Shown here in pieces: positions 30,208 through 40,499 of a DNA stretch of 64,000 nt. The stretch is from Alcanivorax nanhaiticus. GTDB lineage: Bacteria > Pseudomonadota > Gammaproteobacteria > Pseudomonadales > Alcanivoracaceae. Made by a program: the position numbers and the translations under genes. The notes under the pieces were generated by a model. That model was not told the DNA's origin and made no database searches. It was given only the letters and a program-made list of their open reading frames with translations. Positions within the stretch are counted from its first letter, which is position 1. Each line of letters starts with the position of its first letter. The stretch covers positions 1 to 64,000 of the forward strand of contig NZ_ARXV01000017.1 in NCBI RefSeq assembly GCF_000756665.1. Reading direction: 5' to 3'.

Positions 30208-31269
30208 TCAACTAGACCAGTCGATGGAATCTTGACTCACTGGGGAAGCAAACTCGACATCCTTATCCAATCGCTTACCCACCACCTGATCATAAAACTT
30301 GGGGGGGAGCCCAAATCCAGGCCGAACACTTCTGATCGCGTCTGGAGTAATCACATCACCTTTCTGGAGTGTTTTGATAAAGTACAGAGAGCGCCGAAAT
30401 TGTGCATTTCCCTGCTCGCTGGACTTTCTCCCATAATCAACAGCTCCCAGAGCTGACCAAACGGTTTTACTATCCCGGCACAGCGCTACCAGCTCTTTCG
30501 GTTCCAGCGAAAATGAATCGTCAGGGCCTCCGCCATTGCGATCCAAAGTAAAATGTTTCTCAATAATCGCAGCACCCAGTGCAACACTGGCAACAGCAGT
30601 TGTGTTATCCAAGGTGTGATCTGACAGCCCTGTGACCAAACCATAGCGGCGGATCATGTCAGGGATCGTCTGCAGATTGTAATCTTCTGCAGGTGCAGGG
30701 TAGCCGCTAACGCAATGAAGGATCGCCAGCTGCTCGCAGCCGCCTTCCCTCGCAGCTTCAATCGCCTCCTGAATTTCTTCGGCGTCGGCCATACCTGTAG
30801 AAATGATCATTGGCTTGCCGGTGCTCGCCACATAACGAATCAACGGCAGGTCGACAGCTTCAAAAGAGGCGATCTTGTACGCGGGAGCATTCAAGTCCTC
30901 AAGAAGATCTACTGCCGTGGGATCAAACGGTGAGCTGAAAACCTGGATGCTTCGCTTATGGGCATGCTCAAAGATGGGCTTGTGCCACTCCCAAGGCATA
31001 TGCGCCTCTTCATAGAGCTCGTAAAGCGTTCGACCATCCCAGAGCCCACCTTTGATTTTGAATTCTTCAGAATCACAATCAAGCGTTATAGTGTCTGGCC
31101 GATACGTTTGCAGTTTGACTGCATCCGCTCCGGCACGTGCTGCCTCATCAACAATCTTGAGTGCCGTCTCAAGCTTGCCGTTATGATTGGCCGACAACTC
31201 AGCAATGATATATGGCGGGCGACTAGATGAAATTTCGCGGCCAGCGATAACTATCTTTGCTTCACTCAT
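30208..31269 (-). CDS. pseI: Pseudaminic acid synthase PseI
   Basis: A 353-residue enzyme that condenses 6-deoxy-AltdiNAc with phosphoenolpyruvate to pseudaminic acid. It has the NeuB-type barrel (IIAELSANHNG, DAVKLQTY, KIASFE, MIISTGMA, LHCVSGYP, GLSDHT, EKHFTLDR) and the PseI-specific GGPDDSFSLEP, then a C-terminal SAF antifreeze-like domain (about 290-350). The start overlaps the pseH stop as ATGA. Confidence 0.96.
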   Translation of the reverse strand: MSEAKIVIAGREISSSRPPYIIAELSANHNGKLETALKIVDEAARAGADAVKLQTYRPDTITLDCDSEEFKIKGGLWDGRTLYELYEEAHMPWEWHKPIFEHAHKRSIQVFSSPFDPTAVDLLEDLNAPAYKIASFEAVDLPLIRYVASTGKPMIISTGMADAEEIQEAIEAAREGGCEQLAILHCVSGYPAPAEDYNLQTIPDMIRRYGLVTGLSDHTLDNTTAVASVALGAAIIEKHFTLDRNGGGPDDSFSLEPKELVALCRDSKTVWSALGAVDYGRKSSEQGNAQFRRSLYFIKTLQKGDVITPDAIRSVRPGFGLPPKFYDQVVGKRLDKDVEFASPVSQDSIDWSS

Positions 31270-31787
31270 AATACTGACTCACTAACCAAGGCTTCCCATT
31301 CATTTTCCAACAGACCAAAACAGACGACATCTCTGTATTCCTTGCCATCATAATGTTGATCTCTCAGGCGACCCTCTTGTCTGAAACCCAGAGACAGGTG
31401 AAACCGAACGGAACGGTCGTTAAAATCCAACGCCTGACCACAAACTTTATGGAGAGAAAGGGCACTAAACGCAAAAGAAAGTGCCGAGTGTCCCAGCCTC
31501 CTACCAACCCCCTTTTCGGATCCAGGCGCAACATAAAATCCCCAATCAGCCACAGGCCGGCTGCGAGTGCGAGAAAGATTGACAAATCCCTTCGGTAATC
31601 CCTCTTCTTCGTAGATAAGCAGATCCACATCTGGGTTTTCGTCAACACTCTTGAACCACGCCCGATGCTCCTTAAGAGCAATTTCATGTGTTGTATACAT
31701 ATAGCGTCGTACATCTGGGTGATTTCGCCAACTGAGCACCATCTCAAGATCCGACTCAACCATACCTCTGATAAGCGATTCAGGCAT
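31266..31787 (-). CDS. pseH: PseH, UDP-4-amino-sugar N-acetyltransferase
   Basis: A 173-residue GNAT-fold enzyme that acetylates the 4-amino group of UDP-4-amino-4,6-dideoxy-N-acetyl-AltNAc. RNHPDVRRYMYT near the N-terminus and DWGFYVAPGSEKGVGRRLG (acetyl-CoA loop) are typical, followed by VCGQALDFNDRSVRFHLSLGF. It overlaps pseG by 8 bp and pseI by 4 bp, as expected in a compact operon. Confidence 0.93.
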   Translation of the reverse strand: MPESLIRGMVESDLEMVLSWRNHPDVRRYMYTTHEIALKEHRAWFKSVDENPDVDLLIYEEEGLPKGFVNLSRTRSRPVADWGFYVAPGSEKGVGRRLGHSALSFAFSALSLHKVCGQALDFNDRSVRFHLSLGFRQEGRLRDQHYDGKEYRDVVCFGLLENEWEALVSESVL

Positions 31788-32901
31788 TTTTGCCCCCTGT
31801 TATCTTCAGCATATGATGGAGCACGCGATCTAAACCCTGGCCATCGCAAATTTGTGATGCAGCCCGACTCATTGCTTCAAGAGCTTCACAATTGTCAGAT
31901 TTCATCCGTTCAAGCCATTCTGCCAATGAGTGCGAAAGGCCCTCTTCCATGGCAATGAGATAGGCGGCACCGGAAGCGGATAAAGCGACAGCGCCGGCAC
32001 GCTGATTTTCTGCAAGAATAACCAATGCGGTGGGCACCCCCAAGCAGCACCGCTCCCATGCTGAACCACCCGCGGCACCAATCACCAAATCGGCATGGCT
32101 CATCCGCTCAGCCATGTTTGAAACATTTACACTGACTGTCACTTTCAACGGCAAGCGCTGCTGCAACTCACGTACCTGTTGCAGGTGAGGCGCCCGTTCA
32201 CCCAGCACCACGTCAAACTCAATCCCGGAGAAACCTCCGTGCTCCGCAACGGCAGTCAAAATCTGGCTAGTCACGTTATCGGCATCCACACCGCCAAGTG
32301 AAATCATGATGCGTTGCAGCTTTGCCTCAGATCGATATTGGAGGCTCACCGGCCTCCAACGCAGAAACTCAGAACGTAATAGTGCGTATTTTGGCCCGGC
32401 AAGACAGATAGCGGCCGAAGGAATCAGGCCTTTGTAAGAATCTTCGAACCGGCCCAGATTCTGATCTACAAGTAAATCGCACTGATGATCCCTGTTGGCA
32501 AGATCATCAATAACCAAGACATGCTCAACTTCCAAACGCTCAACGACCAGCTTTTCCCATTCAGCATCCAATGCATAGTGGTCCACCACCAACCAGTCCA
32601 CACACCGATTAACCAAACAAGCAGCGGTCTCCAATGCATCATCGGCCAAAGATGAGCCAAGCCAGGACTTGTAATCTGTGCCTGCAAGACAATCGGGCTT
32701 GGGTTTGGAGCCAGAGGAAGTCAGTAAAACCAGCTCAAACCCGGCACTGATGATTCTCTTTCCCAGATGCCCTTCATGTTCACGACAAACAAACAAGCAC
32801 TCATGACCTTCATCCCGAAGACGGGAAGCAAGGGCCAGGCAACGCATGACATGACCTGAACCGATCAACAGGGAAGCATCGGCACGAAAAACAACGTTCA
32901 T
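31780..32901 (-). CDS. pseG: PseG, UDP-diNAc-altropyranose hydrolase
   Basis: A 373-residue GT-B-fold hydrolase that removes UDP from UDP-2,4-diacetamido-trideoxy-altrose. The N-terminal RADASLLIGSGHVMRCLALA carries the catalytic His of the GxGHxxR motif. DHYALDAEWE, IDDLANRDHQCDLLVDQNLG and GGSAWERCCLGVPT follow. The start at 32901 overlaps the pseF stop as ATGA and gives the normal N-terminus; the longer frame (to 32946) runs into pseF and is not needed. Confidence 0.94.
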   Translation of the reverse strand: MNVVFRADASLLIGSGHVMRCLALASRLRDEGHECLFVCREHEGHLGKRIISAGFELVLLTSSGSKPKPDCLAGTDYKSWLGSSLADDALETAACLVNRCVDWLVVDHYALDAEWEKLVVERLEVEHVLVIDDLANRDHQCDLLVDQNLGRFEDSYKGLIPSAAICLAGPKYALLRSEFLRWRPVSLQYRSEAKLQRIMISLGGVDADNVTSQILTAVAEHGGFSGIEFDVVLGERAPHLQQVRELQQRLPLKVTVSVNVSNMAERMSHADLVIGAAGGSAWERCCLGVPTALVILAENQRAGAVALSASGAAYLIAMEEGLSHSLAEWLERMKSDNCEALEAMSRAASQICDGQGLDRVLHHMLKITGGKNA

Positions 32902-33605
32902 GTTTCGAAACCGCCTTGAGCAGACCGCATAGCATGAAACATCCACTCAGCACGGGTCCAATCCTCTTGGGTATCAACATCCTGAACCCGGTGCCTTGGC
33001 AGCATCACTGGTACCGATTGAGGCCCAAATATAGTCGACTCATTCAACCATGCGTCTGCCTTTCCCCAATAGAATTGCCCAGCATCATGATATGCGTCTT
33101 CAAGATCCTGTGAGCGAGCCGCAAACAGCTCCGGGTTAAACATGGCTATTCTGCCATTAGCATCCAGCCTGAAAGCCCGCTGAATTGGAAATGCGTAACT
33201 GGTGGCTGAAAAGGCATAATCATGATCGCTATCCCTAATGAGACTCCAGCCCCGCTGCAAATCCCCCGTTTGAATAAAGGGCGCAGTTGCATAGATACAG
33301 CATGCAAACTCAACTGCGGCTCCATTCCCGCTCACCCACTCAACCGCATGACGAATGACCGGTAAGGTGCCAGTGAAATCATCAGACAGCTCGGGAGGCC
33401 TGATAAAAGGCACCTCAGCGCCATGCTGAATAGCAACTTCCGAAATTTCCGCATCGTCCGTAGAGACGATAACCCTGTCGAAGCACTGACTCTTTAATGC
33501 GGCCTCAATCGACCAAGCAATCATCGGCTTCCCAAAGAAGGGTTTGATATTCTTCTTGGGGATTCGCTTACTGCCACCCCGAGCAGGAATAACCGCCAGT
33601 CTCAC
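32898..33605 (-). CDS. pseF: PseF, CMP-pseudaminic acid cytidylyltransferase
   Basis: A 235-residue CMP-sugar synthetase that activates pseudaminic acid with CTP. The CTP loop IPARGGSKRIPKKNI is near the start, with STDDAEIS and YHDAGQFYWG further on, as in NeuA-like PseF proteins. GTG 33605 is the start, overlapping the pseC stop (GTGA). It ends in the overlap with pseG. Confidence 0.95.
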   Translation of the reverse strand: MRLAVIPARGGSKRIPKKNIKPFFGKPMIAWSIEAALKSQCFDRVIVSTDDAEISEVAIQHGAEVPFIRPPELSDDFTGTLPVIRHAVEWVSGNGAAVEFACCIYATAPFIQTGDLQRGWSLIRDSDHDYAFSATSYAFPIQRAFRLDANGRIAMFNPELFAARSQDLEDAYHDAGQFYWGKADAWLNESTIFGPQSVPVMLPRHRVQDVDTQEDWTRAEWMFHAMRSAQGGFET

Positions 33606-34759
33606 GATGCCTCCATTGCCTTGGCCAAGGTAGCCACGACAAAATCCTGATCCTGGCTGCTCAGCCCCGGAAACATCGGAAGACTGATAGCTTCTTCGTA
33701 GTACTCCATGGCATGAGGAAAATCGCCAGCGGTAAAGCCCATCGCCTGATAATAGGGCTGGGTGTGAACGGGAATGTAATGCAAGTTGACGCCAATCCCT
33801 TGCTCTCGCAACAGCTCGAACACCCTGCGATGACGTGCCGGACCACCAGCGACTCGAATCACATACAAGTGCAAGCCCGAATAGCTGTCCGGGTGCTGCC
33901 AGGGAGTAATGACCGGGAGCGTCGACAATAATTCATCATAGCGCCCTGCCAGTTCGTGACGGCAAGCCACAAAATCATCAAGTCGCGCCATCTGGCTAAG
34001 GCCGAGTGCGGCCTGCAACTCAGTCATCCGGTAATTGAAACCAAGCTCCACCTGCTGGTAATACCAGGGGCCATCTGACTCATGTGTCATCTGCTTTGGA
34101 TCACGGGTGATACCATGACTGCGCAGCAGCTGCATTTTCTCTGCAAACCCGTCATCATTGGTGACCGCCATACCGCCTTCCGCGGAAGTAATAATCTTCA
34201 CAGGGTGGAAACTGAAAATGGTGATATCGCTATATCGGCCGCTTCCTATTGGCTCTCCATCGTACCGTCCGCCGATTGCGTGAGACGCGTCCTCAATTAC
34301 CCGAAAAGCATACTTATCGGCCAGCTTGCTGATCGCCTTCATATCGCAAGGCTGACCACATAGATGCACCGCCACAACAACCTTTGGAAGTGCACCTTCC
34401 TTCTCTGCCATTTCCAATTTCGCTTCAAGGGCCGCCGGGCTCAAGTTGTAGGTGCGAGGGTCGATATCAACAAAATCGACGCTGGCGCCGCAATACAGGG
34501 CACAATTCGCGGAAGCGACAAAAGTGACAGGCGTGGTCCACAGTCGATCACCCGGCCCCAAACCCAAAGCAAGGCAGGCAAGGTGCAAGGCCGAAGTGGC
34601 GCTGTTAACGGCAATGGCATGGCGCGCGCCGCAATAAGAAGCTACAGCCTCTTCAAAAGCCGGCACCTTGGGCCCCTGAGTCAGAAAATCAGACTTGAGC
34701 ACCTCAATCACAGCATCAATATCAGCCTGGGAGATATCCTGGCGGCCATACGGAATCAT
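33602..34759 (-). CDS. pseC: PseC, UDP-4-keto-AltNAc aminotransferase
   Basis: A 385-residue DegT/DnrJ PLP enzyme that adds the 4-amino group to the PseB product. The PLP lysine is Lys188 in FSFHPVKIITSAEGG. IPYGRQDIS at the N-terminus, NSATSALHLA, EDASHAIGG and ELGFNYRMTELQAALG are typical of PseC. ATG 34759 shares a base with the pseB stop codon (TGATG). Confidence 0.95.
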   Translation of the reverse strand: MIPYGRQDISQADIDAVIEVLKSDFLTQGPKVPAFEEAVASYCGARHAIAVNSATSALHLACLALGLGPGDRLWTTPVTFVASANCALYCGASVDFVDIDPRTYNLSPAALEAKLEMAEKEGALPKVVVAVHLCGQPCDMKAISKLADKYAFRVIEDASHAIGGRYDGEPIGSGRYSDITIFSFHPVKIITSAEGGMAVTNDDGFAEKMQLLRSHGITRDPKQMTHESDGPWYYQQVELGFNYRMTELQAALGLSQMARLDDFVACRHELAGRYDELLSTLPVITPWQHPDSYSGLHLYVIRVAGGPARHRRVFELLREQGIGVNLHYIPVHTQPYYQAMGFTAGDFPHAMEYYEEAISLPMFPGLSSQDQDFVVATLAKAMEAS

Positions 34760-35757
34760 CAAATTTTCCCGATCTCACCAAAATTGTCGTCAATCCAGCT
34801 TTGTAGCTCCTCGTCTGACATCCACTCTCTATTATTGTCACTGGCGTAGACAAAACCCTCGGGAACCTTCGTCCCATCCTTTATCCGTTCCTTGCATGTA
34901 GCCCATTCATTGATGGTAGGGAGGATCTTGAAATGCTCTGGGTACTCGTAGGTGTAATAGGCATCTTCTGCACTGATCATCTGCTCGTGCAGTTTTTCAC
35001 CCGGTCTAATACCGATTACGTCCTGCTCCGCATCTGGCGCAACGACACGAGCCAGATCCGTCACCTTCATGGACGGGATCTTCTTCACATAGATCTCGCC
35101 ACCGACCATATCCTCAAAGGCATGCCATACCAGCTCCACCCCCTGCTCAAGGGAAATCATGAAGCGAGTCATACGTGGATCGGTAATGGGCAGCACTCCC
35201 TTGTCTTTAATCGACATGAAGAACGGGATTACCGAACCTCTGGAGCCCATCACATTGCCGTAGCGCACAACCGAAAACTTGGTTTCGTGGCCGCCAGCAT
35301 AGGAGTTACCGGCCACAAACAACTTGTCGGAGGCCAGCTTGGTCGCGCCATAAAGATTGATCGGGCTGCTGGCCTTGTCAGTCGACAACGCCACCACACC
35401 CTTGACGCCCTTGTCGATACAGGCATCAATCAGGTTCATGGCCCCATTGATATTGGTTTTAACGCATTCAAAGGGGTTATATTCGGCTGTGGGGACAATT
35501 TTTGTCGCAGCGGCATGCACCACATAGTCCACACCATCAAGGGCACGATAAAGACGCTCACGATCCCGAACATCGCCAATAAAGAACCGAAGACGGTCAT
35601 CTCCCTGATACAGCTTGGCCATTTCCCACTGTTTCATCTCATCACGGGAGAATACGATGATTTTCTTGGGGTTATACTTTTCCAGGGTCATGGGAATGAA
35701 CTTGTGCCCGAAGGAGCCTGTTCCGCCCGTCACCAGGATTGTCTTGTCTTGAAACAT
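34759..35757 (-). CDS. pseB: PseB, UDP-GlcNAc 4,6-dehydratase (inverting)
   Basis: A 332-residue soluble SDR enzyme, first step of pseudaminic acid synthesis. TGGTGSFGHKF binds NADP. FSRDEMKQWEM, the DK-containing ALSTDKASSPINLYGATK with Tyr-Lys, RYGNVMGSRGSVIPFF and GIRPGEKLHEQMI are PseB hallmarks. The C-terminal NREWMSDEEL is also typical. It lacks the membrane domain of WbpM, so it is distinct from the dehydratase at 47965. It heads the pse operon; a promoter probably lies in 35758-35891. Confidence 0.96.
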   Translation of the reverse strand: MFQDKTILVTGGTGSFGHKFIPMTLEKYNPKKIIVFSRDEMKQWEMAKLYQGDDRLRFFIGDVRDRERLYRALDGVDYVVHAAATKIVPTAEYNPFECVKTNINGAMNLIDACIDKGVKGVVALSTDKASSPINLYGATKLASDKLFVAGNSYAGGHETKFSVVRYGNVMGSRGSVIPFFMSIKDKGVLPITDPRMTRFMISLEQGVELVWHAFEDMVGGEIYVKKIPSMKVTDLARVVAPDAEQDVIGIRPGEKLHEQMISAEDAYYTYEYPEHFKILPTINEWATCKERIKDGTKVPEGFVYASDNNREWMSDEELQSWIDDNFGEIGKI

Positions 35758-35823
35758 CGAAATACCCTTAAACTCTACGGATAACCCCTGACAAGGCTAG
35801 CCTCCCTGGATCATCCTGATTAA

Positions 35824-35841
35824 GCCGGAGAGCCTTCCGGC
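35824..35841. other. Small hairpin between galE and pseB
   Basis: gccgga-gagcct-tccggc is a perfect 6-bp stem in the 134-bp gap between galE and pseB. It has no T-run on either strand, so it is only a possible weak terminator or processing site. Confidence 0.3.
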
Positions 35842-35891
35842 TCAACCATACCAATAATTTGTTTTATTTCAGAAGGTTACAGAAATCCGCA

Positions 35892-36908
35892 CTAGACACC
35901 AAACCCTTCAGGATTCTTTTCCTGCCAGCGCCAGTGATCCGCGCACATCTCATCAATCCCACGCTCTGCTTTCCATCCCAACACCTTCAAGGCATGGCTG
36001 GGGTCAGCAAAGCATTGCGCCACATCGCCCGGACGGCGGGCTACTATCTCATAGGGCAACCGACGACAGGAAGCCTCAGCAAAAGCGGTTACCATCTCCA
36101 GCACACTGTATCCTCGCCCCGTTCCCAGATTGGCAGTAATCAACTCACCACCATTCCTTACCGCAGCCAGCGCCGCCAAGTGCCCCTGCGCGAGGTCCAT
36201 GACATGAATGTAGTCACGTACCCCCGTGCCGTCCGGAGTGGGATAATCGCCGCCAAACACACTCAGTTTTTCGCGCTTTCCCACCGCAACCTGAGCCACG
36301 TAGGGCATCAGATTGTTGGGAATTCCAGCCGGGTCCTCCCCGATTTCCCCACTACAGTGAGCACCCACAGGATTGAAATAACGCAATAACGCAATGCCCC
36401 ATCGGCTATCCGACACCTTCAGATCCCGCAACATATCCTCAATATGCAACTTCGTCGCACCATAAGGGTTTGTGCTACTCAGGGGAAAGTCTTCACGAAT
36501 GGGCACTGTCGCGGGATCACCGTACACCGTGGCCGAAGAACTGAACACCAGTCGCAAAACACCAGCACGGTCCATGGCCTCGAGTAACCGCAAGGTACCT
36601 AGCACATTGCAATCATAATAGCGTAAGGGCTGGGCAACCGATTCACCCACCGCCTTCAGGCCCGCAAAATGAATCACAGAACCGATATCATGAGCGGCGA
36701 ATAGCTGATCCAGGCACTGACTATCGCGAATGTCGCCATGGATAAAGCACAACTCCCGCGCTGTTAACTTTTGAACACGTCGCAGGCTCTCCTCGCTACT
36801 ATTGGAAAGGTTATCGAGGACAACCACCTCATAGCCCGCCTCCAGAAGCAATAAAACGGTATGAGAACCAATGTAACCGGCACCTCCGGTAACAAGTACT
36901 TTTTGCAT
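35892..36908 (-). CDS. galE: UDP-glucose 4-epimerase GalE
   Basis: A 338-residue SDR epimerase that interconverts UDP-Glc and UDP-Gal (some members also act on the GlcNAc/GalNAc forms). [50 protein letters not shown] with the catalytic Tyr and Lys, and RYFNPVGAH are classical. The ATG at 36908 gives exactly the usual GalE length and has aggat upstream; an earlier ATG at 36926 would add six residues. Confidence 0.96.
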   Translation of the reverse strand: MQKVLVTGGAGYIGSHTVLLLLEAGYEVVVLDNLSNSSEESLRRVQKLTARELCFIHGDIRDSQCLDQLFAAHDIGSVIHFAGLKAVGESVAQPLRYYDCNVLGTLRLLEAMDRAGVLRLVFSSSATVYGDPATVPIREDFPLSSTNPYGATKLHIEDMLRDLKVSDSRWGIALLRYFNPVGAHCSGEIGEDPAGIPNNLMPYVAQVAVGKREKLSVFGGDYPTPDGTGVRDYIHVMDLAQGHLAALAAVRNGGELITANLGTGRGYSVLEMVTAFAEASCRRLPYEIVARRPGDVAQCFADPSHALKVLGWKAERGIDEMCADHWRWQEKNPEGFGV

Positions 36909-37031
36909 CACATCTTTATCCTGCATTGGCTCTATGTCATTACACCTCGAAGAACTTGCTTTTGTTCAGACGAGACAAATCATCTTCGTTGCAGGCATGC
37001 CCTGAAGGCTACGAAGGCCCCCGGTGCCTAA

Positions 37032-38411
37032 TCAGCCCACCGCAGCCATGGCTTTGGCAACATTACCTTCGAACAGGGCACGAATTCGCCCAAGCGCCTC
37101 GTCGTTTTCTGCCTCAAACCGCAGCACCAACTTGGGCGAGGTATTGGACGCCCGACACAGGCCCCAGCCATCCGCATAATCCATGCGAATACCGTCAATA
37201 ACCCTACGCTCACCTTCCCCGAAATCTGCCTGATTCTGTAGATAGTCCACAATCGCAAACTTATTCTCTTCAGTGACATCGATATTGATTTCCGGCGTGG
37301 TACACAAGGACGGAAAGCGAGCAAACAGGGCATCCGCATCACCGCTTGAACGACTAATGATGCCCAGAATACGAGCCGCTGCGACGAGTGCGTCATCAAA
37401 GCCATACCAGTTTTCCGCAAAAAAGATATGGCCACTCATTTCACCCGCCAACAGGGCACCTGTTTCCTTCATGCGCGCCTTGATCAGGGAGTGACCGGTC
37501 TGCCACATCTCCGGCTCACCACCGGCCTGCCCAATCACATCAAACAAGGTGCCGGTACACTTCACATCAAAGATCACCTTTGCTCCAGGGTGACGACTGA
37601 CCATATCTTCGGCAAGAGCCATCAGTAGGATATCCGGATACACCACCTCACCGGCAGGAGTAACCACACCTACCCGATCACCATCCCCATCGAAGGCCAA
37701 CCCAAGATCCGCCTTCTCCGTACTCACTTTGGCAATCAGATCCTGCAGATTGCTGAGATCACCCGGGTCGGGGTGATGGTTGGGGAAGGTGCCGTCCACC
37801 TCAGTGAAGAGCGGCACCACCTCACAGCCCAACGCGGCCAGCACCTGCGGGGCTTGAACCCCGGCAATCCCGTTTCCGCAATCCACCACTACCCTCATGG
37901 GGCGGGCCAGGGAATGGGTGTTCAAGAACGCCGCCTCATAGGCCGCCAGTACATCACTCTCCTGATAGCCACCCGGTTGATCGGCTGATACCAGATCATC
38001 ACTGACAATACGCTGATACAGCGCCTGGATCCGATCCCCCGACAACGTACTACCATCGATCACAATCTTGAAACCATTGTAGTTCCCAGGATTATGACTA
38101 CCGGTCAACATCACCCCTGAATTAAGACCTTCCAGGTAATAAGTGGCAAAATACAGGGTCGGCGTCGGCACCATGCCCACATCCACCACATCACACCCCG
38201 TCGAACAGATCCCGTCGCTCAGGGCCTTCACCAGTGCAGGCCCGGACAGCCGTCCATCCCGCGCAACTACTACACGCTTTTGCCCCTGTGCCAGCACCTC
38301 AGAACCTATGCTGCGACCGATCTGGTGCGCCCACTCATCAGAGAGGGTCTCACCATAAATACCGCGAATGTCATAAGCCCGGAAAATGGACGCAGGAATA
38401 GGGTTATTCAT
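37032..38411 (-). CDS. algC: Phosphomannomutase/phosphoglucomutase (AlgC type)
   Basis: A 459-residue alpha-D-phosphohexomutase that interconverts sugar 6- and 1-phosphates, feeding UDP-Glc and GDP-Man synthesis. FRAYDIRGIYGE opens the protein. The catalytic phosphoserine is Ser105 in MLTGSHNPGNYNG, the metal site is FDGDGDRVG, the sugar loop is GEMSGHIFF, and the phosphate site RASNTSPKLVLRFEA is near the C-terminus. ATG 38411 is chosen because it gives the normal start; the longer frame has no support. A second Glc-6-P enzyme gene, pgi, lies upstream across a 444-bp gap. Confidence 0.96.
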   Translation of the reverse strand: MNNPIPASIFRAYDIRGIYGETLSDEWAHQIGRSIGSEVLAQGQKRVVVARDGRLSGPALVKALSDGICSTGCDVVDVGMVPTPTLYFATYYLEGLNSGVMLTGSHNPGNYNGFKIVIDGSTLSGDRIQALYQRIVSDDLVSADQPGGYQESDVLAAYEAAFLNTHSLARPMRVVVDCGNGIAGVQAPQVLAALGCEVVPLFTEVDGTFPNHHPDPGDLSNLQDLIAKVSTEKADLGLAFDGDGDRVGVVTPAGEVVYPDILLMALAEDMVSRHPGAKVIFDVKCTGTLFDVIGQAGGEPEMWQTGHSLIKARMKETGALLAGEMSGHIFFAENWYGFDDALVAAARILGIISRSSGDADALFARFPSLCTTPEINIDVTEENKFAIVDYLQNQADFGEGERRVIDGIRMDYADGWGLCRASNTSPKLVLRFEAENDEALGRIRALFEGNVAKAMAAVG

Positions 38412-38855
38412 TGGGGACACATCCTGATAGTCAGCCAGAACTTCAAGGGGCAATCATACGTGAAAACAGGCCAAATCGCAGGTATCAGAGAAAGGAGAGG
38501 TCGCGCTCAAACAAGGGCTCCCAGATAGAGAAAACGCAAATACCTCCCCGTTGGAGCGTCAGGCTTGCCATCACGCAACCCTCTGCTAACAGCACATCCG
38601 CTTCTCTGTGAACTATCCCTAATAGTCCAGGGAGGCTGATCGCGCCTTCCTGGCGCCCAGCCACCACCACTTTTGCCAAATGGACTACCCAGGACAAATT
38701 CTGCTTACCCTCCATGGAACGCGACCTGCCTCAAACAACAGAGATGTTCACGAGAGGGTCAGCTATTAACGACTTCAGAGTTATTCTGTCAGCCATCGGC
38801 CTTCGCGGTCGAACGACCGCAACTACAAGCTGGGAGAGAACTCGAGAGTTGAGAA
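38412..38855. other. Gap between pgi and algC
   Basis: 444 bp without a credible gene. A REP-like hairpin lies at 38803-38822 (cgcggtcgaacgaccgc). A 76-codon minus-strand frame (38485-38715) has no ribosome site or recognisable domain. The algC promoter is probably within 38420-38500. Confidence 0.55.
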
Positions 38856-40496
38856 TTATTTCTGCTTTTCGGCTACATATCTGGCCAGGGCCAAAGAAGA
38901 CGCATCCAGGCCATAAGCCGCCTCTGGATCCGCCAACACCCCCAGCATATCGGTGGCGATTACCTTGCCCATCTCGACACCCCACTGATCAAACGGATTG
39001 ATACCCCAGATAACCGCCTGCACGAACACCTTGTGTTCATACATAGCCAGCAGAGCCCCGAGCACCCTGGGGGAAAGCTCATCCAGCACCAGCGTGGTAC
39101 TGGGCTGGTTGCCGTGGTAACGCTTGTAGGCTGGTAAGGCCAGCGAGGGATCCAGCGCCCGCTCACCCAATGCAAGCAAGCGTGACTGTGCCAAACAGTT
39201 AGCATTGGAAAGCGCATGCTGCCCTTCCAGCTCGGCAACCGACGCCGAGTGCACAGCCTCGGTATAACGCCGTGCGGTCATAAGGAACTCGCAGGCAATC
39301 ACTTGGGTGCCCTGATGTAGCAACTGAAAGAAAGCATGCTGGGCATTAGGCCCCACTTCCCCCCAGATCACCGGACAGGTGTCATACTCCACAGGCTCAC
39401 CAGTACGAGAAACGCTTTTGCCATTCGACTCCATCTCAAGCTGCTCCAAATACGCAGGCAGATGCTTGAGACGGCCATCGTAGGGCAACACCGCACGGGC
39501 TCGGATATCCAGGAAATTGATATTCCACACATCCACCAGCGCCAACATCACCGGCATATTCTCTTTCCAGGGCTGCGTGCGGCAGTGCCGATCCATTTCA
39601 TGGGCTCCCGCCAGCATCTCCCGAAACCCAGCCATACCTACCGTCAGCGCAATCGGCATACCAATGGCCGACCACAACGAATACCTGCCGCCCACCCAAT
39701 CCCAGAACAGCAACTGATTAGTCGGAACGATACCCCACTCGGCCATTCTCTCCGCATTGGCAGAGATACCGATAAAGTGGCAGCGCAACAGGGAGGCATC
39801 GTCATAATCCAGCCCCAACCCACGTGCAAGCCACTGTCGGGCCGTATTGGCGTTATGCAGCGTGTCCACCGTAGTAAATGACTTTGAGGAGACCAAAAAC
39901 AGTGTTGTGCGGGGATTAAGCTCCTGAAGCACCTGAGAAACCTGACTGCCGTCCATGGACGAAGCGAAATGCAGACGGGGCCGGGCCTGCCCGTCTGGGA
40001 GCTCACTGGACTGTAGCGCGAACGCAGCCATAAGGGGACCAAGGTCCGAGCCCCCCACCCCCACATTTACCACATCGGTGATCGCATCGCCCTGTACCCC
40101 TCGCCAGTGCCTTTCGAGAATGCGGTTAACCATACCCTCCATGGCATCAAGCTGCTCATGAACCAGCGGGGCCTTGTCGACAGGCTCACGCAAACACCAG
40201 TGCTTGGCTGATCGACCCTCAGTACAGTTCACCTCGGCGCCACTAAACAAAGCATCCAACCAGTGTCTCAACTGCCGCTCATCCGCCAGCTTGACCAACA
40301 GCTCCCGGCTCTCGTCGGTAATCCGCTGCTTACTGAAATCCGCCAGCAATCCTGCCCCTTCCAGGCTGAAACGGTCAAAGCGGCCATCGTCCGACGCAAA
40401 CAGATCCGCCAGATGCAGAGAGTTATCCTGTTTGGCACGCTGTGCCAGCTGCGACCAAATCGTACTAATAATAAGAACGTCCTGCTCCGGAACCAT
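38856..40496 (-). CDS. pgi: Glucose-6-phosphate isomerase
   Basis: A 546-residue cytoplasmic isomerase (Glc-6-P to Fru-6-P). [21 protein letters not shown], the PGI signature [17 protein letters not shown], the catalytic-Glu region [12 protein letters not shown], and [14 protein letters not shown] near the end are all present. Length is normal. It lies 3 bp downstream of the ugd-like gene, so both are on one transcript, directing hexose phosphates to nucleotide sugars. Confidence 0.97.
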   Translation of the reverse strand: MVPEQDVLIISTIWSQLAQRAKQDNSLHLADLFASDDGRFDRFSLEGAGLLADFSKQRITDESRELLVKLADERQLRHWLDALFSGAEVNCTEGRSAKHWCLREPVDKAPLVHEQLDAMEGMVNRILERHWRGVQGDAITDVVNVGVGGSDLGPLMAAFALQSSELPDGQARPRLHFASSMDGSQVSQVLQELNPRTTLFLVSSKSFTTVDTLHNANTARQWLARGLGLDYDDASLLRCHFIGISANAERMAEWGIVPTNQLLFWDWVGGRYSLWSAIGMPIALTVGMAGFREMLAGAHEMDRHCRTQPWKENMPVMLALVDVWNINFLDIRARAVLPYDGRLKHLPAYLEQLEMESNGKSVSRTGEPVEYDTCPVIWGEVGPNAQHAFFQLLHQGTQVIACEFLMTARRYTEAVHSASVAELEGQHALSNANCLAQSRLLALGERALDPSLALPAYKRYHGNQPSTTLVLDELSPRVLGALLAMYEHKVFVQAVIWGINPFDQWGVEMGKVIATDMLGVLADPEAAYGLDASSLALARYVAEKQK

Positions 40497-40499
40497 AAA

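Noticed and set aside
38485..38715. 76-codon minus-strand frame between pgi and algC
   Set aside because: No ribosome site, no recognisable family, and not placed like an operon member.
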